Below, piece by piece: positions 9,067 to 16,712 of a DNA stretch of 64,000 nt (positions are counted from its first letter, which is position 1; each line of letters opens with the position of its first letter). The notes under the pieces were generated by a model. The model saw only the letters and a program-made list of their open reading frames with translations. It was not told the origin of the DNA and made no database searches. This DNA comes from Vreelandella hamiltonii (lineage in GTDB: Bacteria > Pseudomonadota > Gammaproteobacteria > Pseudomonadales > Halomonadaceae), in contig NZ_BMXN01000011.1 in the NCBI RefSeq assembly GCF_014651775.1, positions 1-64,000 of the forward strand. Direction: 5' to 3'. A program made the position numbers and the translations under genes.

Positions 9067-10362
9067 ATGACGCTATCTGTAACCGAGGTATCGGCCCCTG
9101 CCAAGCGTTTCTTGGCGACCCTGCTTCCGCTCGCGCTGCTGGCAGCTCCCTTACCCTTGGCGGCTCAAACGGCCAATAGCGTCGCCGACGACCTTCCGCT
9201 GGAAGAGATCCAGACCTTCGCCGAGGTGTTCGAACGCATCAAACGGGCCTATGTCGAGGAAGTGGATGATCGCACGCTGCTGCGCAATGCCATGCGTGGC
9301 ATGCTCAGCGAGCTGGACCCTCACTCGGCCTACCTGGATGCCAACGAGTACCAGAGCCTTCGCGAGTCCACCCAGGGCGAGTTCGGCGGCATCGGCATCG
9401 AAGTCGGCACCGAGAATGGTCAACTCATGGTGATCACTCCCATCGACGATACACCGGCCTCCCGCGCGGGCCTGCTGTCGCGGGACATCATCATCGCCAT
9501 CGATGGCACACCCACCGATAACCTCTCCTTGCAGGAAGCCGTCAACCTGATGCGGGGCGAGCCGGGCAGCCAGCTGCGGCTGTCCATTCTGCGCGCGGGC
9601 GAAGATACCCCACGAGACCTTACGCTGACCCGTGAAATCATCCGTAGCGAAAGCGTGCGCCATGAAACCCTGGAGCCTGGCTACGGCTATTTACGTATCA
9701 GCCAGTTCCAATCACGCACGCCGGAGCAGGCACGCCGCGCCCTCGAGCGCATGGCACGCGAACAGCCGCTCGAAGGCCTGATTCTGGATTTACGTAACAA
9801 CCCTGGCGGGGTACTGCAGGCGGCGGTGGGCGTGGCCGATCTCTTCCTGGATAGCGGGCTGATCGTGTATACCGAAGGTCGCCTGTCGGATACCGAGATG
9901 TCCTTTTCGGCATCGCCCGATACGCCTGCGCGTGATGTACCGCTCGTGGTGCTGATCAACAGCGGCAGCGCCTCCGCCGCAGAGATCGTGGCGGGTGCGC
10001 TTCAGGACCAGCGCCGTGGAGTCATCATGGGCACCGAAAGCTTTGGCAAAGGGTCGGTGCAGCAGATCATGCCGCTAGGCAATGGCGAAGGGCTGAAGCT
10101 GACCACGGCGCTGTACTACACGCCCAATGGCCGCTCCATCCAGGCCCAGGGCATCGAGCCGGACGTGGAAGTGGTGCGTGGCCGCCTGGAAGTGGCCGAA
10201 AGCCGCCGTGAACTGCGCGAAGCCGACCTGGAAGGGCATCTGGGCAGTCAGAACCAGCCTCGCGAGCGCGCTGCCATGTCGCAGCGGTTGCGCGACGACT
10301 ATCAGCTCAGCGAAGCGCTCAACCTGTTGAAAGCGCTCAATGTTGTCGACCGGCGCCGCTAA
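9067..10362 (+). CDS. ctpA: carboxyl-terminal processing protease (S41 family)
   Basis: Periplasmic serine protease that cleaves near protein C termini. CtpA of Pseudomonas degrades cell-wall cross-link hydrolases. The 431-residue product has a signal peptide (to about 33), a PDZ domain (about 100-180) and a tail-specific protease domain. The catalytic dyad is predicted as Ser ~301 (NSGSASAAE) and Lys ~328 (ESFGKGSVQ). GCGGAG precedes the ATG by 6 nt. The gene follows gpmI-envC on the same strand and its stop overlaps the stop of the converging ubiI by two bases. Confidence 0.96.
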   Translation: MTLSVTEVSAPAKRFLATLLPLALLAAPLPLAAQTANSVADDLPLEEIQTFAEVFERIKRAYVEEVDDRTLLRNAMRGMLSELDPHSAYLDANEYQSLRESTQGEFGGIGIEVGTENGQLMVITPIDDTPASRAGLLSRDIIIAIDGTPTDNLSLQEAVNLMRGEPGSQLRLSILRAGEDTPRDLTLTREIIRSESVRHETLEPGYGYLRISQFQSRTPEQARRALERMAREQPLEGLILDLRNNPGGVLQAAVGVADLFLDSGLIVYTEGRLSDTEMSFSASPDTPARDVPLVVLINSGSASAAEIVAGALQDQRRGVIMGTESFGKGSVQQIMPLGNGEGLKLTTALYYTPNGRSIQAQGIEPDVEVVRGRLEVAESRRELREADLEGHLGSQNQPRERAAMSQRLRDDYQLSEALNLLKALNVVDRRR

Positions 10363-11612
10363 CGGCACGTGCTCGGCAGGCGACCTCTTTCACCGGTGGC
10401 CTGCCGCATGATGAGCCGCTTGAGTGGCACCCACTGGTTCATGCCTCTCATGCCGACATTACGCAGCAGGGTCAGGCCCGGCTGCTGACTGCCAAACAGC
10501 CCCTTGAAGCCCTTCATCAGGGCCAGCATGGCCGTATTGTCGGGACGACGGCGGCGTTCGTAGCGCGACAGGATGGTCAGGCTGCCCCAGGGCGAGCCAC
10601 GCCGCCAGGCAGCAACCACTTCTTCCGCCAACACCGCCGCATCCATCAGCCCAAGGTTCACCCCTTGCCCCGCCAAGGGGTGAATGCTGTGCGCCGCATC
10701 CCCCACCAGGGCAAAGTGCTCCTGCACATAGCGGCGGGCGTGGCGTTGTACCAGCGCAAAGCGATAGGCTCGATCGAGCACCGTGACAGCCCCCAGACGG
10801 TGATCGAAGGCGCGACCCAAGTCCTCTCCCAGCGCTTGCGGTGCCAGCGACTCAAGCCGGGCCGCCTGCTCGGGTGGCACGGACCACACAATCGAGCACA
10901 GCCGATCATCGCCGTCCACGGTCAACGGCAGGAAAGCCAGCGGGCTGCCGCTTACGAAGGCCTGACGGGCCGTCGCTCCATGGGCGTGCTCACAGCGCAC
11001 GGTGGTGACCACCGCTTCCTGGCCCATGGACTCCTCTGCCACCTCGATGCCCGCCAGTTCGCGCAGCACAGAGCGCGCACCATCGGCCGCCACTAGCAGC
11101 GGGGTTTCCAGCTGGCGGCCATCCTCCAATACCAGCCAGCGCCCTTTGGAACTGGTCTGCAGCGCGGAGACGCGCACGCCATTCAGCCGGGTCAACGTCG
11201 GCAGGTTGGCCAGCTGTGCATTGAGTGCGGCCAGGGTCACGTCGTTCTCGACGATATGCCCCAGCACGGCGGTGCCCGCCTCGTCCGCCGAAAAGTGGAT
11301 GTTGCCACTGCCCTCGGCGTCCCATACCTGCATGTAACGGTAAGGAGTGATACGCCTCGCCGCCATGGCAGGCCAGGCGCCCAGATGGTTCAACAGCCGC
11401 TGTGACACCGGCGTCAGGGCGCTGACACGGGGCGCCGGTAGCGCCTGGGCCACCCCTTCCAACTGCAGAGGCTTCTCACGGGCCTCGACCAGCGCGACCT
11501 GCATACCAGCCTTGGCCAGCAACCCTGCCACGCTGGCCCCGACCATGCCGGCCCCCACCACCACCGCATCGAAACGCGTGACCGTGGTTCCCTGTTCTGC
11601 TTGAATCGTCAT
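10359..11612 (-). CDS. ubiI: FAD-dependent ubiquinone biosynthesis hydroxylase, UbiI/VisC type
   Basis: Flavoprotein monooxygenase of the UbiH/COQ6 family, probably hydroxylating the ring at C5 during aerobic ubiquinone synthesis. The 417-residue product has the ADP-binding motif VVVGAGMVGASVAGLLAKAG, the DG motif (VAADGARSVLRELAG) and the FAD-binding GDAAHSIHPLAGQG. ATG at 11612 with AAGGAT upstream is preferred over a TTG two codons earlier. Assignment as UbiI rather than another family member rests on its place after pepP-ubiH. The C-terminal tail is short and basic. Confidence 0.85.
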   Translation of the reverse strand: MTIQAEQGTTVTRFDAVVVGAGMVGASVAGLLAKAGMQVALVEAREKPLQLEGVAQALPAPRVSALTPVSQRLLNHLGAWPAMAARRITPYRYMQVWDAEGSGNIHFSADEAGTAVLGHIVENDVTLAALNAQLANLPTLTRLNGVRVSALQTSSKGRWLVLEDGRQLETPLLVAADGARSVLRELAGIEVAEESMGQEAVVTTVRCEHAHGATARQAFVSGSPLAFLPLTVDGDDRLCSIVWSVPPEQAARLESLAPQALGEDLGRAFDHRLGAVTVLDRAYRFALVQRHARRYVQEHFALVGDAAHSIHPLAGQGVNLGLMDAAVLAEEVVAAWRRGSPWGSLTILSRYERRRRPDNTAMLALMKGFKGLFGSQQPGLTLLRNVGMRGMNQWVPLKRLIMRQATGERGRLPSTCR

Positions 11613-11662
11613 AGCCAATCCTTAATGTGTCAGCGCCAGTGGTGCGCGCTATCGTCCCAGCG

Positions 11663-12907
11663 CTATCGTTCTAGCCCCATGGCTCGCCGTGCCAACCCCC
11701 GGCGCAGCGGCCCCACCAGGTTCAGGCCGATCAATCCGGCACCACGGGCATGGGGCAGCAGTGGCAGCGAAGCACCGAACAGCCGCACTAGGCCATCGCT
11801 GAAACGGATGACGTTGGCACGGTCATGGGCACGACGGCGCTCGAAAGCCGCCAGGATTGCCAGACTGCCCAAGGGCTGCTGGTGTTGGGCAGCCTGGGCC
11901 AGCGCCTCGACCAGATCCATCACGGAGCGCAGTGCAAGATTGAAGCCCTGCCCAGCCACGGGGTGCAGCGCGTGCGCAGCATTGCCAAGCACCGCTAGCC
12001 CCGGCCTTACCGGCTCTTCGGCAGTCACCAGCGAAAGCGGATAGCAATAACGCTGCCCCAGCCGATTGAAGCGGCCTACCCGGTCGCCGAACGCTTGCTG
12101 CAGCTGGCTCAAGAACGCCTGCTCAGACAGCGCCATGCGCGCCTGCTCACCCCCGCTGGGGTGTGTCCAGACCAGCTCCATGGCCTGACCGGGCAAGGGC
12201 AACAGCGCAATGGGGCCGTCTGCGGTGAAGCGCTCGTAGGCGACCCCGTGGTGCGGCTGACTGACCCCCACATGGGCAATCACGGCGGTTTGTTCATAAG
12301 AGTGACGACGGCTCTGAATGCCCAACTGCTCTTTCAAGCCCGAGCGGCCTCCGTCGGCCAGTAACGTCAGCGTGGCAGTCAGTTCACTGCCATTCGACAG
12401 GCGAAGATGATGCTGCCCCCCTGCCTGCGGGGTCAGCGACGTGACCGAGGCGGGGCAGTGCCACTCGATGGGGAGTTGCTGCAATCGACGGTGCAGCACC
12501 TGCCCCATCCAAGCGTTGGGAATCACATGCCCCAGCGCCTCGACGCCCAGCTCTTCCGCGCTCAGGCGCGTCGCCCCCAAACGTCCGCGCTCGCTGATAT
12601 GAATGCGCTGGATGGGCGAGGCCTCGGCCTGCATCTCCTGCCACACGCCCAGTTGGCGAAAGCGCTGGGCGGAACCCTCGGCAATGGCGCTGGCACGCGC
12701 ATCGAAGCTGGGCTGCCAAGTGGCCTGGTCGCTCGTGTCGGGCAGTGCCTTGGCCTCGATGATGGCCACGCGCCACCCAAAACGCTCTATCAGAGGTGCG
12801 AGGGCGCACCCCAGGCTGGCGCCTACCAGGCCCCCCCCCACGATCACGATATCGTGAGTGGCAGGCCGCTCACTGGAAGCTTCTGTTACCGCTGCGGACA
12901 CCTGCAT
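11663..12907 (-). CDS. ubiH: 2-octaprenyl-6-methoxyphenol hydroxylase
   Basis: FAD monooxygenase for a ring hydroxylation in ubiquinone synthesis. The 414-residue product has DIVIVGGGLVGASLGCALA at the N terminus, LLADGGRSGLKEQLG in the middle and GNAAHALHPVAGQGFNLALR, which binds FAD. The GD motif reads GN here, a common variation in UbiH. AGGAGAGG precedes the ATG. It lies between pepP and ubiI in a leftward operon, the standard ygfB-pepP-ubiH-visC order. Confidence 0.93.
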   Translation of the reverse strand: MQVSAAVTEASSERPATHDIVIVGGGLVGASLGCALAPLIERFGWRVAIIEAKALPDTSDQATWQPSFDARASAIAEGSAQRFRQLGVWQEMQAEASPIQRIHISERGRLGATRLSAEELGVEALGHVIPNAWMGQVLHRRLQQLPIEWHCPASVTSLTPQAGGQHHLRLSNGSELTATLTLLADGGRSGLKEQLGIQSRRHSYEQTAVIAHVGVSQPHHGVAYERFTADGPIALLPLPGQAMELVWTHPSGGEQARMALSEQAFLSQLQQAFGDRVGRFNRLGQRYCYPLSLVTAEEPVRPGLAVLGNAAHALHPVAGQGFNLALRSVMDLVEALAQAAQHQQPLGSLAILAAFERRRAHDRANVIRFSDGLVRLFGASLPLLPHARGAGLIGLNLVGPLRRGLARRAMGLER

Positions 12908-13001
12908 TCACCTCTCCTGGCTTGGCTGTTCAGCCCACGCGAATCATCGTAACCCATAACGTAATTTACATAACGACCTCATCGACTTTGTCGACTGGTC
13001 A

Positions 13002-14339
13002 CTATTTAGCCATCAATTGCTCAATGGCCTCGACCTGCTTGGGAACTCCGCCGGTGATCACCTCTCCCCCAAGGGCAGTGACCACCACGTTGTCTTCGAT
13101 ACGAATACCGATCCCACGGTAAGCCGTAGGAATATCGTCATCACAAGGGATATACAGGCCCGGCTCAATGGTCAGTACCATGCCCGGCGCCAGCGGCCTG
13201 GGCGTGTTTTCATCGAGTCGATAGGTCCCCACATCGTGGACGTCCAGACCCAGCCAGTGCGACGTGGAGTGCAGATAAAAGCGTCGATAGCTCTCGTCAT
13301 CGATACGTGCCTGCACCTCGCCTTCCAAAAGCCCCAGGTCGATAAGGCCCTTGGTCAAATCGTGCACGACCCCTTGATGAATATCGGCCAGGGTAGCGCC
13401 TGGAGCGACGGCGTTCACAGCGCGCTCCTGAGCCTCAAGCACCACCTGGTAGAGCGCTCGCTGGGCATCGCTGAAGCGACCGGAGACCGGGAAAGTGCGG
13501 GTGATGTCGCCAGCGTAGAGATCGAACTCGGCGCCCGCATCGATCAGCACCAGCGCCCCTGCCTCCAGCGCATCGCTGTTTTCAATATAGTGCAGCACAC
13601 AGGCGTTGGCGCCGCCGCCCACGATGGTGCTATAAGCGGGACCACTGGCCCCTTGCCACATGAACGCATGCTCCAGCTCGGCCTGAAGCTGATACTCATG
13701 CAGCCCTGCCCGGCAGGTGTGCATGGCACGCACATGGGCCTGAGCAGAAATGGCCGCCGCGTGGCGCAGCAGGGCGATTTCGGCCGGACTCTTGAACAGC
13801 CGCATCTCATGGATGAGTGGACGGCAATCCAGCCAGCCTTTCAAGGCAGGCTTGCCTCGGCGCACGCCCGCCTGAGCCTGGGCCAGCGCCTCTTCCAGCA
13901 GGCTGGTCGCTTCGGGATTGTCCAGCGGCGCGTAGAGCAGTGCGCGGCCATCGAGCAGCGCTGCCAGTTGCACATCGCGCTGGGCGTTCTCGAAGGCCTG
14001 GTCGATCCCCAACTGCTGTTCCACCCCGCCTGCACCCAACCGACGGCCCGTCCAGGCCTCCAGCGTGGGGTCCCGGTCCTGGCAGAACACCACGCTGCTG
14101 CCTTCGGCACGCCCAGGCAGCAGCACCAGCAGGCCGTCGGGCTCTTGCAGGCCCGTGAGGTAGTAAAAGTCGCTCTGCTGTCGGAAGCGGTATTCGCTGT
14201 CGTGGGAGCGCGTCACCAGCGACGCACCGGGGATCAGCATGGCCGCGTTCGGCGGCAGCTGGGCCATCAGCGCCTCACGCCGCTGGCGGTACTCGTCGGG
14301 CCCAATGGGCGCGGGGCGCGGCAATAGCTCAGGCAACAT
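13002..14339 (-). CDS. pepP: Xaa-Pro aminopeptidase
   Basis: Cytoplasmic metallopeptidase that removes an N-terminal residue preceding proline. The 445-residue product has the pita-bread C-terminal domain with all five metal ligands: Asp in LIDAGAEFD, Asp in AGDITRTF, His in STSHWLGLDVHD, Glu in TIEPGLYI and Glu in IRIEDNVVV. The ATG at 14339 has AAGGAG 7 nt upstream; an ATG five codons earlier overlaps that signal. It is the second gene of the ygfB operon. Confidence 0.96.
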   Translation of the reverse strand: MLPELLPRPAPIGPDEYRQRREALMAQLPPNAAMLIPGASLVTRSHDSEYRFRQQSDFYYLTGLQEPDGLLVLLPGRAEGSSVVFCQDRDPTLEAWTGRRLGAGGVEQQLGIDQAFENAQRDVQLAALLDGRALLYAPLDNPEATSLLEEALAQAQAGVRRGKPALKGWLDCRPLIHEMRLFKSPAEIALLRHAAAISAQAHVRAMHTCRAGLHEYQLQAELEHAFMWQGASGPAYSTIVGGGANACVLHYIENSDALEAGALVLIDAGAEFDLYAGDITRTFPVSGRFSDAQRALYQVVLEAQERAVNAVAPGATLADIHQGVVHDLTKGLIDLGLLEGEVQARIDDESYRRFYLHSTSHWLGLDVHDVGTYRLDENTPRPLAPGMVLTIEPGLYIPCDDDIPTAYRGIGIRIEDNVVVTALGGEVITGGVPKQVEAIEQLMAK

Positions 14340-14375
14340 AGTGGCTCCTTGCATATCCTGAAGAACAGTCAGATA

Positions 14376-14954
14376 TCAGTGGACGGGGGCGTCGACCTGC
14401 TCGACCTGGGGCTGGCCCGGGTGCTGCTCGGTATACAGCAGCATGGCCGCCATCCGTGCGTGCTCGGTCAGGGCAAACAGATCGTTCTCGTTGTCCGGGC
14501 TATCGTCGATATCGGTTTCGATCTGACTCAGCCCCGCCAGATCTTCGATGGCCTCACGCAGGGTCTGCGACCAGCGCTCTCGCAGCGTGTCATCGGCCAC
14601 TTCTTCGACGACTTCCATGAAGCCCAACGTCCACTCCTTGAGCCCTTGGGCCTGTTCGGCAAGCGAAAACAGCTCATCCGGCAGCAGCGGCGCGTAGTTC
14701 ATATCGCTGGCGCTCAAGGCTTCCAGCGTCTGGCGTCGCCAGCCCAACAGTCGCTCTGCGCTTGCCTGATCTCGGGGTTGCTCGACACCAAGCCCCAGGC
14801 AGACCTCTTCCAGCCACCCTTCGGCGCTCACGTCACGCAGCGCCAGCAGGCCACACAGGCGCCCATCCAGAAAAGCGGGAGACTGCATGCTCCCGTGCAA
14901 TAAAAATACATCCGCCACGTCAGAAAAATCCTGGCGCTCGTCAATCAATGACAT
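14376..14954 (-). CDS. ygfB: UPF0149 family protein YgfB
   Basis: A 192-residue YgfB-family protein. The Pseudomonas aeruginosa homologue represses ampDh3 expression and so affects beta-lactam resistance; whether this holds here is unknown. Typical blocks are SPAFLDGRLCGLLAL, LPDELFSLAEQAQGLKEWTLGFM and DIDDSPDNENDLFALTEH. ATG at 14954 is chosen; an upstream TTG at 14975 is possible. First gene of the leftward pepP-ubiH-ubiI operon and divergent from zapA. Confidence 0.92.
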   Translation of the reverse strand: MSLIDERQDFSDVADVFLLHGSMQSPAFLDGRLCGLLALRDVSAEGWLEEVCLGLGVEQPRDQASAERLLGWRRQTLEALSASDMNYAPLLPDELFSLAEQAQGLKEWTLGFMEVVEEVADDTLRERWSQTLREAIEDLAGLSQIETDIDDSPDNENDLFALTEHARMAAMLLYTEQHPGQPQVEQVDAPVH

Positions 14955-15018
14955 GTTTTGTGCTCGCTTTAGCAAAAGTCAGAGTAAGATTCTGCGCAGA
15001 GCGCGGCCGGTACGTGCG

Positions 15019-15048
15019 TTGACCCCGTACGAGCGGCTCTCTTATAGT
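15019..15048 (+). promoter_or_regulatory. candidate zapA promoter
   Basis: TTGACC at 15019-15024 and TATAGT at 15043-15048, separated by 18 bp, form a near-consensus sigma70 promoter. It is about 75 bp before the zapA start codon, in the gap divergent to ygfB. Confidence 0.6.
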
Positions 15049-15122
15049 GAATATCGTCTATCCATCCTATTTATGTGATGTTAACGCATTGGGGCCCTGA
15101 CTGGCCCGTGCTGGAGTCAATG

Positions 15123-15431
15123 ATGAGTACCGCCAAGCGGCCAACGAAAGAGATCACCCTATTGGGGCGCAGCTATGTCATTGCCTGCGATAGCGGTCAG
15201 GAGGTGCAGCTGGAGCGCGCAGCTCGCTACCTGGACAGAGCCATGCACGGTATTCACGCGCAGAGCAGCGTGTTGGGCAACGAGCGCATTGCCATCATGG
15301 CCGCCTTGAACATTACCCATGAATTGCTGGAAGCGCTGGACGAGCACCGCGCGGGTGAGGCCAACCTGAGCCGCTTGAATGAGCGCCTCGAACGAGCGTT
15401 GGCAGGTACTCGCAAGCCAACGGACGCGTAA
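15123..15431 (+). CDS. zapA: cell division protein ZapA
   Basis: Small Z-ring-associated protein that cross-links FtsZ filaments. The 102-residue product begins MSTAKRPTKEITLLGRSYVI, followed by GQEVQLERAARYLDRAM, the usual ZapA head, and then a C-terminal helix for coiled-coil dimerisation. GGAG at 15113-15116 favours the ATG at 15123; the adjacent ATG at 15120 is also in frame. It precedes 6S RNA and ygfA, a classic gammaproteobacterial neighbourhood. Confidence 0.94.
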   Translation: MSTAKRPTKEITLLGRSYVIACDSGQEVQLERAARYLDRAMHGIHAQSSVLGNERIAIMAALNITHELLEALDEHRAGEANLSRLNERLERALAGTRKPTDA

Positions 15432-15457
15432 AGAGAGCCGTTCGGGGCATGGATGCT

Positions 15458-15485
15458 TTGGCATTGGCAGCGCCTCTGTTAGGAT
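15458..15485 (+). promoter_or_regulatory. candidate 6S RNA promoter
   Basis: TTGGCA at 15458-15463 and TAGGAT at 15480-15485 with a 16-bp spacer. The -10 box ends six bases before the predicted 5' end of 6S RNA at 15492. Confidence 0.6.
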
Positions 15486-15491
15486 AGGGAC

Positions 15492-15670
15492 GTTCTCTGG
15501 AATGTGCGCCAGTCGTTATAGTCCCTCGAGCCTATACGCAGTACCAGGGGGCCAAATGCTAGCCAGACCCGTGTGCATGTCCGTGCGTCGGAAAGCCTGA
15601 CGGTCTGGCTGCGGCCACCCACCTGAACCAATAGGTTCAGGGCCAGAACGACAGCGGCATTCTGGGGAAC
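15492..15670 (+). ncRNA. ssrS: 6S RNA
   Basis: A 179-nt RNA that mimics an open promoter and holds sigma70 RNA polymerase in stationary phase. The ends pair as in all 6S RNAs: GTTCTCTGGAATG at 15492-15504 against CATTCTGGGGAAC at 15658-15670. Internal landmarks match the E. coli RNA, including AGTCCCTCGAGCC near the 5' side, CGTCGGAAAGCCTGA in the middle and the ACCTGAACCAATAGGTTCAGG hairpin region on the 3' side. It lies between zapA and ygfA as in most gammaproteobacteria, and the ygfA start is 23 nt downstream. Exact ends are estimated from the pairing. Confidence 0.93.
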
Positions 15671-15692
15671 ACTTCAACATGGCCTGATAGCG

Positions 15693-16313
15693 ATGACGCA
15701 TACGACGCCCGATGAGAAGCAGGCCCTGCGCCGAGAACTCAAACGTAGACGCAAGGCGCTGACCGCCAAACAGCAACGGCAGGCGGCTCGCTCACTCTGC
15801 CAGCGCCTGAGGCGTCAGCCCGAAATCAGACGCGCCAAACGCATCAGTCTCTACCTGCCGATCCATGGCGAAATCGACCCGACGCCCCTGATCGCATGGC
15901 TTCGCCAGCGACACACCACGATCTACCTTCCTGTGCTACGCCCTTTCAGCGCCAACAGCCTATGGTTCGTGCGTTACGACCAGCATACCCCCATGGTCAA
16001 GAATCGTTTCGGCATTGCCGAGCCCTGCCCACGGTTTGCTGCCCACCGTGGCCATCGGCTACCCGCCTGGGCACTGGATACGCTGATCGTACCGCTGGTC
16101 GGGTTCGACCAGCAGGCCAACCGCATGGGCATGGGGGGAGGGTTTTACGACCGCAGCCTGGCCTTCATGCGCAGACCTGGCCCGGCTCCCGCCTTGATTG
16201 GGGTGGCACACGCTTGCCAACAGGTCGACCAGCTGCCGTTGGAGCCCTGGGATATTCCGCTCACGGCCGTGGTCAGCGATCAAGCCACGGTACGCCCCAT
16301 AAAAAAGGGCTGA
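15693..16313 (+). CDS. ygfA: 5-formyltetrahydrofolate cyclo-ligase
   Basis: Converts 5-formyl-THF to 5,10-methenyl-THF with ATP. The 206-residue product has the N-terminal basic helix EKQALRRELKRRRKAL, the SLYLPIHGEIDPTPL block and the C-terminal nucleotide site GMGGGFYDRSLAFM. It is probably co-transcribed with 6S RNA upstream. The Shine-Dalgarno is weak (TGATAGCG before the ATG). The stop codon lies in the stem of the bidirectional terminator that follows. Confidence 0.93.
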   Translation: MTHTTPDEKQALRRELKRRRKALTAKQQRQAARSLCQRLRRQPEIRRAKRISLYLPIHGEIDPTPLIAWLRQRHTTIYLPVLRPFSANSLWFVRYDQHTPMVKNRFGIAEPCPRFAAHRGHRLPAWALDTLIVPLVGFDQQANRMGMGGGFYDRSLAFMRRPGPAPALIGVAHACQQVDQLPLEPWDIPLTAVVSDQATVRPIKKG

Positions 16314-16334
16314 TCCATGATCAGCCCTCTTGTT
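16300..16334. terminator. bidirectional terminator between ygfA and the small membrane protein gene
   Basis: AGGGCTGATC (16306-16315) and GATCAGCCCT (16319-16328) form a perfect 10-bp stem with a 3-nt loop. On the minus strand six T follow directly. On the plus strand CTTGTTT follows. It ends ygfA from the left and the small gene at 16387-16485 from the right. Confidence 0.85.
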
Positions 16335-16386
16335 TGACCTTTTGCAGGCTCGCGACGTCGATACCGCTCTACCCTGCTACCATCGA

Positions 16387-16485
16387 TCAACTTCCCGATA
16401 TTGCCTGGGCATAGCCAGTCGCCAAAACCCCCAGTAGAAACACCACGGTTAGCGCCATGACCATATCAGGTTTTCTTCGCCGCAT
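16387..16485 (-). CDS. 32-residue small membrane protein
   Basis: The reading frame encodes 32 residues: a basic head MRRRKPDM, a hydrophobic stretch VMALTVVFLLGVLATGYA and a short polar tail ending in SGS. GGAG lies 7 nt before the ATG. A single membrane segment with the charged N terminus inside is predicted. It has its own promoter candidate, a structured 5' leader abutting the Shine-Dalgarno, and a terminator, so it looks like an independent gene. From memory, similar small proteins with an RKPD head occur near this position in Pseudomonas and relatives, but I could not verify this and know of no assigned function. Confidence 0.72.
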   Translation of the reverse strand: MRRRKPDMVMALTVVFLLGVLATGYAQAISGS

Positions 16486-16500
16486 GCCTAATCTCCAACG

Positions 16501-16556
16501 TCTTTCCAAATGCCGGTAGCCCTGGGTGCGTCACCAAGGGGTTGCCTTTGGAAAGA
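16501..16556 (-). promoter_or_regulatory. structured 5' leader of the small membrane protein gene
   Basis: On the minus strand the RNA from 16556 to 16501 can form an outer 10-bp stem (TCTTTCCAAA with TTTGGAAAGA). An inner stem pairs CCCTTGGTG with CACCCAGGG, with one mismatch and an ACG loop. Purine-rich bulges lie between the two stems. The outer stem ends four bases before the GGAG of the small gene. No T tract follows, so it is not a terminator. This suggests a cis-regulatory RNA, but no known class could be assigned. Confidence 0.55.
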
Positions 16557-16583
16557 TGACACACCTCATTATTTTCGCCGACG

Positions 16584-16613
16584 ACTATAGGGCTATAAGG
16601 GGGGTAGTGACAA
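16584..16613 (-). promoter_or_regulatory. candidate promoter of the small membrane protein gene
   Basis: On the minus strand TTGTCA (16613-16608) and TATAGT (16589-16584) are spaced by 18 bp. A transcript starting near 16577 would carry a leader of about 90 nt containing the stem structure. The rest of the gap to ilvA (16614-16712) shows nothing else. Confidence 0.5.
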
Positions 16614-16712
16614 CCGCTATTGGCACTATTTTCACCCCTTAATTAAACGTTTTAGTCTTGTGAACCTGGCGGGCAGTCCTTGTCTGCGAAGTTAGCAAAC
16701 ACTTACATTCAT

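Noticed and set aside
13017..14327. 436-codon frame on the plus strand opposite pepP
   Set aside because: It mirrors a fully conserved pepP gene and has low-complexity, His/Gln-rich content typical of antisense frames in GC-rich DNA.
16501..16556. c-di-GMP-I (GEMM) riboswitch before the small membrane protein gene
   Set aside because: Three short segments look similar, but the two adjacent hairpins and the GNRA loop of that class are missing and the predicted pairing differs. Kept only as an unassigned structured leader.
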